Shown here in pieces: positions 25,837 through 33,298 of a DNA stretch of 64,000 nucleotides. The position numbers and the translations under genes were made by a program. Under the pieces are notes generated by a model. That model searched no databases and was not told the DNA's origin. It was given only the letters and a program-made list of their open reading frames with translations. Each line of letters begins with the position of its first letter. Position 1 is the first letter of the stretch. The stretch covers positions 248,001 through 312,000 of the forward strand of contig JBLXDM010000003.1 in the NCBI GenBank assembly GCA_048264125.1. Reading direction: 5' to 3'. The DNA is from M1-B18 sp048264125 (GTDB taxonomy: Bacteria; Bacillota; Clostridia; Peptostreptococcales; Natronincolaceae).

Positions 25837-26514
25837 TTAGTGGCTTAGCCGCTTAAGTAGATACTCCCCCAGCCCCTGCACCATATTTACTATCAGCAGC
25901 AGGATAATGGTGGCAGCTATCATAATATCAATCCTGTAGTATTGGTAGCCATATCTTATTGCAAAATCACCAAGGCCACCTCCTCCAACTGTTCCCGCCA
26001 CCGCCGAGAAGCCTATTAAGCTTACTAGCGTTATGGTAAGGGCGTAAACTATTCCCGGCAGACCCTCAACCAGCAATACCCTATATATAATTTCAAAGGG
26101 ACTGGAGCCCATTGCATGAGCCGCTTCTATAACCCCCGGGTCTATCTCCAGCAATGCTGACTCGACCTGCCTTGCAACAAAGGGTGTTGAAGCAAATATC
26201 AGGGGTATAATAGCTCCCCTTAGGCCTATGGTGGTTCCAGCTAAAAACCTTGTTATCGGCACAATAGCTGTCAATAATATTACGAAGGGCAATGATCTAA
26301 AGGTATTAACGATTTTACCTAATGTAAAGCTAATGAATTTATTCTCCAGTAGATTTCCTTCCCTAGTAACCACCAGCGTCACACCGAGGGGAATTCCAAT
26401 AATGGAGGCCACTGTGCCGGATATTAGTACCATCAGCAGTGTATCCCAACAAGCCTTAAGTAAATCCGGAAATAAACTAACTACATTGGGCATTATTTGT
26501 TTTATCAGCTCCAT
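25837..26514 (-). CDS. metI: Methionine ABC transporter permease
   Basis: 225 residues, five or six membrane helices, with the coupling motif in ALLEIDPGVIEAAHAMGSSPFEII and the typical N-terminus ending in a helix with LMVLISGTVASIIGIPLGVTL. It forms the membrane channel of MetNIQ. The start lies within the 3' end of metN (38-base overlap), behind GGAGGTG inside metN, indicating translational coupling. Length is normal for MetI. Confidence 0.95.
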   Translation of the reverse strand: MELIKQIMPNVVSLFPDLLKACWDTLLMVLISGTVASIIGIPLGVTLVVTREGNLLENKFISFTLGKIVNTFRSLPFVILLTAIVPITRFLAGTTIGLRGAIIPLIFASTPFVARQVESALLEIDPGVIEAAHAMGSSPFEIIYRVLLVEGLPGIVYALTITLVSLIGFSAVAGTVGGGGLGDFAIRYGYQYYRIDIMIAATIILLLIVNMVQGLGEYLLKRLSH

Positions 26515-27541
26515 ACGTCTTTAGCACCTCCACCTTCACGTTATTTTCCTCCAGGTAGCCTATGGCCTCCTGTATTTTATTTGAATTACCTGTAAAGCTT
26601 ACTATTAAGCTTCCAAAGGGTACTCCCTGAAGACTCTCTATACTACCAAAAAGGATATTTGCATAAATACCGTATTCTATTGATATTTTAGATATGAAGG
26701 CCTGCCCTGCAATCTGTCCCACGAAGGATATTCTTGCAGTCAGCTCATATTTAGCCGGGTCCTTGATAAAGCCTTGATTCAGTACCCTTTCAAAGTTCTC
26801 GTAGCCCATAGTATGAGCGACAAATTCCTTTGAGATTTTCGTAGTGGGCTTAGTAAAGATATCAATTATGCTTCCCTCCTCCACAACAACACCCTCCTCC
26901 ATAACCGCCACCTTGTTGCAAACCTCCTTTATTACCTCCATCTGGTGGGTAATAATGACTACCGTGAGGTTTAGCTTTTGGTTTATTTCCTTCAGCAGTC
27001 CCAGTATGGATTTCGTATTTTGTGGGTCCAGCGCTGAGGTCGCCTCGTCACATAGCAGCACCTCCGGGTCGTTGGCAAGGGCTCTTGCTATTGCAACCCT
27101 CTGCTTTTGGCCCCCGCTTAGCTGTGAGGGATAGGAGCTAACCTTATCACTTATTCCCACCAGCTCCAGAAGCTTTAGTACCTTTTCTTTAATTTCATGC
27201 TTTGCCAGCCCCTTGCCCTTCAGGGGATAGGCTACATTATCAAAGACATTTCTTCTTTTCATAAGATTGAAGTGCTGAAAAATCATTCCTATTTTTTCCC
27301 TTTGCTTTCTAAGCTCCTGTGGAGATAACGACGTCAAGTCTACACCATTTATCACTACATTACCGGAATCTGGCCTTTCCAATAGATTTATGCATCTAAT
27401 CAAAGTGCTTTTCCCTGCTCCGCTATAGCCGATTATTCCGAATATGTCACCCTTTTCAATTGTTAAAGATACCTGTCTCAAGGCTCCGACCGTCAACTTT
27501 TTGCTTTTGTAGGTTTTTGTCAAGTTCTTTAATATGATCAT
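26477..27541 (-). CDS. metN: Methionine ABC transporter ATP-binding protein
   Basis: 354 residues. Walker A GYSGAGKST near 40, LSGGQKQRVAIARALA signature, LLCDEATSALD Walker B, and a C-terminal NIL domain (about 265-345), which in MetN binds methionine and inhibits transport. The start ATG at 27541 follows AAGGGGTG; the upstream in-frame GTG (27550) is part of that site. It is the first gene of the operon behind the SAM-I riboswitch, so expression falls when SAM is plentiful. Confidence 0.95.
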   Translation of the reverse strand: MIILKNLTKTYKSKKLTVGALRQVSLTIEKGDIFGIIGYSGAGKSTLIRCINLLERPDSGNVVINGVDLTSLSPQELRKQREKIGMIFQHFNLMKRRNVFDNVAYPLKGKGLAKHEIKEKVLKLLELVGISDKVSSYPSQLSGGQKQRVAIARALANDPEVLLCDEATSALDPQNTKSILGLLKEINQKLNLTVVIITHQMEVIKEVCNKVAVMEEGVVVEEGSIIDIFTKPTTKISKEFVAHTMGYENFERVLNQGFIKDPAKYELTARISFVGQIAGQAFISKISIEYGIYANILFGSIESLQGVPFGSLIVSFTGNSNKIQEAIGYLEENNVKVEVLKTYGADKTNNAQCS

Positions 27542-27574
27542 CTGCGTCACCCCTTCACATTATTTCGATTTACA

Positions 27575-27609
27575 TAAAAAAATCCTCTTCTACGAGAGAA
27601 GAGGATTTT
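27575..27609 (-). terminator. Riboswitch-controlled terminator before metN
   Basis: Minus-strand perfect stem AAAATCCTCTTC / GAAGAGGATTTT with a seven-base loop, then further T residues, 34 bases before the metN start. A shorter hairpin ACCC-TTCT-GGGT followed by seven T residues (27621-27632) lies just upstream and may be a second or vestigial terminator. Confidence 0.92.
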
Positions 27610-27651
27610 AAAATAAAAAAACCCAGAAGGGTAATTATTTACATTATCCTT

Positions 27652-27753
27652 CCTCATCTCTCAGAACATAGTTCTGCTGGATTTAGCACCGTCACTCTAA
27701 GTGTGGTTGCTGAAACTTCATTGGGCCGAGTCCCTCTGTTTCTCTCGATAAGG
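27652..27753 (-). promoter_or_regulatory. SAM-I (S-box) riboswitch aptamer
   Basis: Minus-strand sequence contains the S-box landmarks in order: CCTTATCGAGAG, AGAGGGACTCGGCCC, ATGAAGTTTCAGCAACC, GGTGCTAAATCCAGCAGAA, TGTTCTGAGAGATGAGG. P1 is CCTTATC (27753-27747) with GATGAGG (27658-27652). Known mechanism: SAM binding stabilises P1 and lets the downstream terminator form. The 3' strand region GAAGGATAAT can instead pair with ATTACCCTTC to form an antiterminator. It controls the met-larA operon. Confidence 0.96.
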
Positions 27754-27814
27754 TACTATTAAGTTTTTGTGTTTTTTGTATGCAATAAACAATCCTGCAT
27801 CAAACTTAAGTATT

Positions 27815-27843
27815 ATTATATTGTGATGGCGTTCTATTGTCAA
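27815..27843 (-). promoter_or_regulatory. Consensus promoter of the met-larA operon
   Basis: Minus-strand TTGACA (27843-27838), exactly 17 bases, TATAAT (27820-27815). This predicts a transcript start near 27808, about 55 bases before the riboswitch. Confidence 0.88.
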
Positions 27844-27946
27844 CTAATATTTTTTATTTTTAATTGCTATTTTAGGAATTGCATATTACTATGAGGGCGC
27901 ATATATATTCTAGTTTATGCATAGCTGAAAGTTTATCGCCCAGTGT

Positions 27947-28112
27947 TTAGTACCTTCCGGCAATTAAAAGTTGAGGTAAATCCCAAGGAGAATTTTTCTG
28001 TAGCAAGGCGGAGGAGGAAGGAATATCGAGTAATATTGCGACTGAAGACAACGCAGCTATAGGGAAATTATACCGGGAGTTATTCAATATTTTAAGTGCC
28101 GGAAGGTGCTAA
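27947..28112 (+). repeat. Dispersed structured repeat element, copy 1
   Basis: 166-base element bounded by imperfect inverted ends: TTAGTACCTTCCGGCA at the left pairs with TGCCGGAAGGTGCTAA at the right, and pairing continues inward as TTAAAA/TTTTAA. An inner 14-bp stem AATTTTTCTGTAGC / GCTATAGGGAAATT (with G-T pairs) encloses AAGGCGGAGGAGGAAGGAAT and a TGCG/CGCA hairpin. A related copy in the opposite orientation is at 47351-47506. No ORF. It lies between the met promoter and the ilvB 3' end; the flanks 27844-27946 and 28113-28224 show nothing I recognise. Confidence 0.8.
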
Positions 28113-28224
28113 GGCTAATATCCTTTAAAATACAATAAATTAGCCCGTGGACACTAAGCAGGAAACTTTTAATTATGTATAAACATACCACTAAACTTAT
28201 TATGCAATTTTCTCATTTAATGTC

Positions 28225-28278
28225 ACTGAAAAAGTCCTTTGCATATCCGCCGAACATAGGCTGCAAGACTTTTTCAGT
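28225..28278 (-). terminator. Inverted repeat / probable terminator of the ilv-leu operon
   Basis: Perfect 12-bp arms ACTGAAAAAGTC / GACTTTTTCAGT with a 30-base loop that has a further TTGCA/TGCAA pairing, 37 bases after the ilvB stop. The T-tract is inside the 3' arm, so it may act as a short GTC stem plus T-run. A dispersed-repeat origin is also possible. Confidence 0.55.
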
Positions 28279-28314
28279 AGTCTCTATTCACAATGTCCTT
28301 TATACCTGCCACAG

Positions 28315-29982
28315 CTATTCCAATATCATATCCTGAATTTTTGCACCGGGAGGAACCATTGGAAATACCATTTCATCCCTGTCAATCTCACAGTTGATTA
28401 CTACAGGTCCTTCCACATTTAAGGCTTTCCGCAGGACCTCCTCAACCTCCTCAGTTTTGGATATATTAAAGCCCGTTGCCCCAAAGGCCTCCGCCAGCTT
28501 CACTATATCAGTTTTCCTATCCAGTGTGGTCTGAGAATATCTTTCTCCATAGAATAGGCTCTGCCATTGTCTTACCATACCCAAAACCTGATTATTCAGT
28601 ACAACTACTATGACGGGAATATTATATTTCACTGCAGTCGCAAGCTCATTGCAATTCATATGGAAGCAGCCGTCTCCAGCAATGTTAAATACTCTTTTTT
28701 CCGGCAATGCCAGCTGTGCACCAATTGACGCACCTAAGCCAAAGCCCATGGTTCCCAGTCCACCGGAGGTTAAAAAGCTTCTGGGCTTAGTAAATTTATA
28801 GAATAATGCAGTCCATATTTGATTTTGCCCTACCTCCGTTGTTATTACAGCCTTATCCTCTGTCATTTCCCATATTTTTTCAATAATATATTGGGGCTTA
28901 AGCGTAGTGGCACTTTGTAAATAGCTCAGGGGGTACTTTTGCTGCCATACCTCTATCTGCTTTACCCATTCATTCCGCTGCTGCTGCACTAGCTTTTTGT
29001 TTAATATTTGCAAAACATTGTTTATTGTACCTATTATGGAATAATGGGTTTTTATGTTTTTATTTACCTCCGCCGGATCAATGTCGATATGAAGTATTTT
29101 TGCTGATGGGGCAAAGCCCTCCACCTTGCTGATGGCTCTGTCGCTGAAGCGGGTGCCTATGGCTATCAACAGATCGCATTCTGTTGCTGCATTATTGGAG
29201 GTCTTTGTTCCATGCATCCCCAACATTCCCGTAAACAGCCTATGGGTTGCTGGAAATCCCCCCAAGCCCATCATACTTGAGGTAACCGGTGCCTGCAGCT
29301 TTTCAGCAAATTCCATCAGCTCTTCTGTCGCCCCGGAACGCACTACGCCTCCTCCAGTGTATATCAGTGGTCTTTTGCAGGAGTGCAGCAGCTCAATTGC
29401 CTCTTCTATAGCATCAGCAGCGATATGCTTTGTCGACTCCTCCACTGCCCTTGGCGCCTCATAAATATATTCCTCCAGCTGAGCCGTTATATCCTTTGGT
29501 ATATCCACCAATACAGGGCCTGGCCTACCCTCCATAGCGATATAAAAGGCCTTTCTAAGCGTAGGTGCCAGCTCCTTTATATCTTTAACTATATAATTGT
29601 GCTTTGTTATGGGCATCGTTATCCCAACTATGTCAACCTCTTGAAAGCTATCTTTACCCAATAGAGAAATGGCAACATTTCCCGTAATAGCCACCATTGG
29701 CACGGAATCCATGTAGGCAGTAGCTATACCCGTTACTAAATTTGTTGCTCCCGGACCGGAGGTAGCAATACAAACCCCTACCCTACCGGTTGCCCTTGCA
29801 TAGCCATCGGCGGCATGGGCAGCCCCCTGCTCATGGGAGGTTAATATATGGGTTATCTCCTCCTGATACTTATATAATGCATCATAAATATTCAATACCG
29901 CTCCTCCGGGGTATCCGAATATTGTGTCTACCTTCTGTTCCTGCAGGCATTTTACAACGATCTCTGCTCCTGTTAATTGCAT
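28315..29982 (-). CDS. ilvB: Acetolactate synthase large subunit
   Basis: 555 residues. The TPP/FAD enzyme condenses two pyruvates, or pyruvate and 2-ketobutyrate, in the first common step for Val/Leu/Ile. Landmarks: FGYPGGAVLNIYDAL with LTSHEQGAAHAADGYARATG (TPP glutamate), GKDSFQEVDI, the central FAD-type domain, and the C-terminal TPP motif GDGCFHMNCNELATA...NNQVLGMVRQWQ. It is the last gene of the nine-gene operon, 13 bases after ilvD, behind GGAGGGG. The regulatory subunit ilvN is at the opposite end of the operon. Length is normal. Confidence 0.97.
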   Translation of the reverse strand: MQLTGAEIVVKCLQEQKVDTIFGYPGGAVLNIYDALYKYQEEITHILTSHEQGAAHAADGYARATGRVGVCIATSGPGATNLVTGIATAYMDSVPMVAITGNVAISLLGKDSFQEVDIVGITMPITKHNYIVKDIKELAPTLRKAFYIAMEGRPGPVLVDIPKDITAQLEEYIYEAPRAVEESTKHIAADAIEEAIELLHSCKRPLIYTGGGVVRSGATEELMEFAEKLQAPVTSSMMGLGGFPATHRLFTGMLGMHGTKTSNNAATECDLLIAIGTRFSDRAISKVEGFAPSAKILHIDIDPAEVNKNIKTHYSIIGTINNVLQILNKKLVQQQRNEWVKQIEVWQQKYPLSYLQSATTLKPQYIIEKIWEMTEDKAVITTEVGQNQIWTALFYKFTKPRSFLTSGGLGTMGFGLGASIGAQLALPEKRVFNIAGDGCFHMNCNELATAVKYNIPVIVVVLNNQVLGMVRQWQSLFYGERYSQTTLDRKTDIVKLAEAFGATGFNISKTEEVEEVLRKALNVEGPVVINCEIDRDEMVFPMVPPGAKIQDMILE

Positions 29983-29995
29983 GTTTACCCCTCCT

Positions 29996-31654
29996 TTACC
30001 TCAAAACTGCCCCGGTGCTGGCGGAGGAAACAAGCCTCGCATATCTAGCCAGATAACCGGTTTTTATTTTAGCCTCCGGAGCCCTCCAGAGGTCTTTTCT
30101 TCTTTTTAGCTCCTCTTCCTCCACCAGCATTTCAAGGGTGCCATTGATGATGTCAATGCTGATGATATCTCCCTCGTGAACAAGGCCTATTGGGCCTCCC
30201 TCTGCCGCCTCAGGTGATACATGCCCAATGGATGCCCCTCTTGTTGCACCACTGAATCTGCCATCGGTTATTAAGGCTACTGCTTTATCCAGCCCCATGC
30301 CTGCCAGCGCAGATGTAGGGGATAGCATTTCCCTCATTCCCGGCCCACCCTTTGGACCCTCATATCTAATGATAACCACATCCCCAGCCTTAACCTCTCC
30401 TCCAAGGATGGCTTCAATAACTGCCTCCTCAGACTCATATACCCTTGCAGGACCCTCATGCCTTAGCATTTCCTTTGCAACAGCAGAGCGCTTAACAACG
30501 GCACCGTCTGGGGCAAGGTTCCCCTTTAACACCGCTATGCCTCCGGTTTTACTATAAGGGTTATCAATAGGTCTAATAACCTCTGTATTTGAATTTACTG
30601 CAGAGCTTATGTTTTCACCGACAGTTTTGCCGGTGGCAGTGATCAAGTCTAAATGCAATGCATGCACCTTTGAAAGCTCCTTCATAACCGCCTGGATTCC
30701 CCCTGCAAAATACAGGTCCTCTATATGATGGGGTCCTGCTGGGGCCAATCTACAAAGGTTTGGTGTTCTTGCGCTTATGCTATTGGCCTTGTCAAGGCTT
30801 AAATCAACCCCTGCCTCGTGGGCAATTGCAGGTAAATGCAATAGGCTGTTGGTACTACAGCCCAAGGCCATATCAACCGTCAGAGCATTTTCAAAGGCTC
30901 TCTCCGTCATAATGGACTTCGGCCTGATATCCCTTTCAAGCAGCTCCATAATCTTCATTCCTGCTTTTTTTGCCAGCCTAAGCCTTTCGGCATAAACCGC
31001 CGGTATGGTGCCGTTTCCGGTTAACCCCATTCCTAGTACCTCTGTTAAGCAGTTCATGCTGTTGGCAGTATACATTCCGGAGCAGGAGCCGCAGCCGGGA
31101 CATGCATTTTCCTCGTACTGATAAAGCTCCTCCTCCGTCATCCCTCCTGCCTTGACGGTTCCAACCGCCTCAAAGACATTGGAAAGGCTAACGGATTTAT
31201 CCTTGACTCTTCCTGCCAGCATTGGTCCGCCGCTGACCATCACTGTAGGGATATTTACCCTTGCAGCCGCCATCAGCATACCCGGTACCACCTTGTCACA
31301 ATTGGGTATCATTACTAGGGCATCAAAGCCGTGGGCAACTGCTACAGCCTCTACTGAATCTGCAATTAGCTCCCGAGAAGCCAGAGAATACTTCATTCCA
31401 ATGTGGCCCATGGCAATACCATCACATACTCCAATTGTTGAAAATTCAATAGGGGTTCCCCCCATCATTCTGACGCCAGCCTTCACCGCCTCAGCGATTT
31501 TGTCTAAATTGGTATGACCGGGTATGATTTCATTTTTTGAGTTGACTATTCCTATTAAGGGCCTCTCCAGCTCTTCATCGATATAACCCATTGCTTTAAA
31601 TAAGGATCTGTGGGGAGCCCTTTCGATTCCCTTCTTTACTCGGTTGCTATTCAT
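29996..31654 (-). CDS. ilvD: Dihydroxy-acid dehydratase
   Basis: 552 residues. Fe-S dehydratase converting 2,3-dihydroxyisovalerate and its methylvalerate homologue to 2-keto acids. The cluster cysteines lie in PNCDKVVPGM near 122 and CPGCGSCSGMYTANSMNCL near 190; the C-terminal ALITDGRFSGATRGASIGHVSPEA block is diagnostic. Four bases separate it from leuB. The ATG follows GGGGTGATTGT. As an Fe-S enzyme it would be oxygen sensitive, which fits an anaerobe. Confidence 0.97.
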   Translation of the reverse strand: MNSNRVKKGIERAPHRSLFKAMGYIDEELERPLIGIVNSKNEIIPGHTNLDKIAEAVKAGVRMMGGTPIEFSTIGVCDGIAMGHIGMKYSLASRELIADSVEAVAVAHGFDALVMIPNCDKVVPGMLMAAARVNIPTVMVSGGPMLAGRVKDKSVSLSNVFEAVGTVKAGGMTEEELYQYEENACPGCGSCSGMYTANSMNCLTEVLGMGLTGNGTIPAVYAERLRLAKKAGMKIMELLERDIRPKSIMTERAFENALTVDMALGCSTNSLLHLPAIAHEAGVDLSLDKANSISARTPNLCRLAPAGPHHIEDLYFAGGIQAVMKELSKVHALHLDLITATGKTVGENISSAVNSNTEVIRPIDNPYSKTGGIAVLKGNLAPDGAVVKRSAVAKEMLRHEGPARVYESEEAVIEAILGGEVKAGDVVIIRYEGPKGGPGMREMLSPTSALAGMGLDKAVALITDGRFSGATRGASIGHVSPEAAEGGPIGLVHEGDIISIDIINGTLEMLVEEEELKRRKDLWRAPEAKIKTGYLARYARLVSSASTGAVLR

Positions 31655-31658
31655 ACAA

Positions 31659-32738
31659 TCACCCCTTTATAGCTTCTATTATCAGATTACCCATTTCCTT
31701 TGTTCCAACTAATTTACAGCCTTCACTGCTTATATCTCCTGTGCGATAGCCTGACTCTAAAACCTTTGTCACAGCAGCCTCCACAGCTTCTGCCTCCTTA
31801 TCCAGGCCAAAGGTAATTCTAAGCATCATGGCGGCTGAAAGAATGGTGGCTATGGGATTTGCCTTGTTTTGGCCAGCGATATCCGGTGCCGAGCCATGTA
31901 TGGGCTCATATAAACCAAGACCACTGGTCCCAAGACTGGCGGAGGGCAGCATTCCGATCGATCCAGTGATCATGCTAGCCTCGTCGGAAAGTATATCGCC
32001 AAACATATTTGTTGTTACAATGACATCAAATTGCCTTGGGTTTCTAATCAGCTGCATGGCTGCGTTATCTACATACATATGCTCAAGGGCTACTTCAGGA
32101 TACTTCTTAGACAGCTCCACCATCACGCTTCTCCATAGCCTCGAGCTTTCCAATACATTTGCCTTATCCACACTTGTTACCTTTTTATTTCTCTTCATGG
32201 CCAATTCAAAGGCCAGTGTGCCGATCCTTTCAACCTCTCCGACACTATAGGCTTCGGTATCATAGGCCTCTTCACCCATTTTACCATTGGCTCTCCTGCC
32301 CCTTTCGCCAAAGTAAATTCCACCAATCAGCTCCCTGACAACACATACGTCTATTCCGTCCCCTATGATTTCAGCCTTTAGTGGACACGCCTCCTTTAAT
32401 GCTGCATGCAATACTGCAGGACGAAGGTTTGCGTAAAGGCCTAAGCCCTCCCTTAAGCCTAACAAAGCCCTTTCAGGTCTTAGATGCCCCGGCAGGGTAT
32501 CCCATTTGTCACCGCCTACAGCCCCCAGCAGCACTGCATCGCTTTCCTTGCAAACATCTAAGGAAGCCTGAGGGAGGGGCTCCCCAGTGGCATCAATCGC
32601 ACAGCCCCCCACCAATACCTCTTGAAACTCAAACTCATGGTTATATAGGCCGCCAATGGTCTCAAGCACCTTTACTGTTTCCTTTACTACCTCTGGGCCA
32701 ATGCCATCTCCCGGAATTAAAGCTATTTTATATTTCAT
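31659..32738 (-). CDS. leuB: 3-isopropylmalate dehydrogenase
   Basis: 359 residues. NAD-dependent oxidative decarboxylation of 3-isopropylmalate for leucine and, in the citramalate route, of erythro-3-methylmalate to 2-ketobutyrate for isoleucine. Motifs: ALIPGDGIGPEVVKE, LLGAVGGDKWD, LRPERALLGLR, the VDKANVLESSRLWR segment, NMFGDILSDEASMITGS and EPIHGSAPDIAGQNKANP. The start at 32738 (MKYKIAL) has AAGGGGGAG upstream; the ten-codon extension to 32768 does not. Its use in two pathways explains the presence of cimA in the same operon. Confidence 0.96.
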   Translation of the reverse strand: MKYKIALIPGDGIGPEVVKETVKVLETIGGLYNHEFEFQEVLVGGCAIDATGEPLPQASLDVCKESDAVLLGAVGGDKWDTLPGHLRPERALLGLREGLGLYANLRPAVLHAALKEACPLKAEIIGDGIDVCVVRELIGGIYFGERGRRANGKMGEEAYDTEAYSVGEVERIGTLAFELAMKRNKKVTSVDKANVLESSRLWRSVMVELSKKYPEVALEHMYVDNAAMQLIRNPRQFDVIVTTNMFGDILSDEASMITGSIGMLPSASLGTSGLGLYEPIHGSAPDIAGQNKANPIATILSAAMMLRITFGLDKEAEAVEAAVTKVLESGYRTGDISSEGCKLVGTKEMGNLIIEAIKG

Positions 32739-32799
32739 TCTATACTCCCCCTTGTTAGTGCGATTCAAATATCTTCTATGCCTTTAGGCTGCATAGCCA

Positions 32800-33285
32800 C
32801 TAGCTTTTTGCGATGTACCTAACCAAGCCGTCTGCTGCCATAATTTCCTTGATAAATGCCGGAAAGGGCTGTGCCTGATACACCTCATTTTGTGTTACAT
32901 TATGAATGACACCCTTATCGAAATCAATCTCAATTTCATCTCCCGCATTGATTTTCTCAACTGCCTCCTGACATTCCAGTATAGGCAATCCAATGTTTAT
33001 AGCATTTCTATAAAAAATCCTTGCAAAGGTTGTAGCTATAACACAGGATATTCCCGCACCTTTTATCGCCAGCGGTGCATGCTCTCTGGAGGAGCCGCAG
33101 CCAAAGTTTTTATCTGCTACAATGACATCTCCTGCCTTTACCCTATTAACAAATTCTGCATCTATATCCTCCATGCAATGACTGGCTAATTCTTTTACAT
33201 CGGAGGTATTCAAGTATCTGGCAGGAATGATGACATCAGTATCGACATTGCTTCCATATTTAAAAACCTTACCCATTGCCTTCAT
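32800..33285 (-). CDS. leuD: 3-isopropylmalate dehydratase small subunit
   Basis: 161 residues, of the short archaeal/clostridial (homoaconitase-like) type rather than the ~200-residue enterobacterial type. Motifs: KVFKYGSNVDTDVIIPARYLNT, the active-site loop FGCGSSREHAPLAI, and ARIFYRNAINIGLPILE. It forms a heterodimer with LeuC that isomerises isopropylmalate and, probably, citramalate to methylmalate. The start at 33285 follows AGGAGGAG; an upstream in-frame start (33309) is within the leuC end. The gap to leuC is 13 bases. Confidence 0.95.
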   Translation of the reverse strand: MKAMGKVFKYGSNVDTDVIIPARYLNTSDVKELASHCMEDIDAEFVNRVKAGDVIVADKNFGCGSSREHAPLAIKGAGISCVIATTFARIFYRNAINIGLPILECQEAVEKINAGDEIEIDFDKGVIHNVTQNEVYQAQPFPAFIKEIMAADGLVRYIAKS

Positions 33286-33298
33286 TTGATTCTCCTCC

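Noticed and set aside
27542..28314. A protein-coding gene in the met/ilv intergenic region
   Set aside because: No frame with a ribosome site; the space is taken up by the riboswitch, promoter, dispersed element and inverted repeat.
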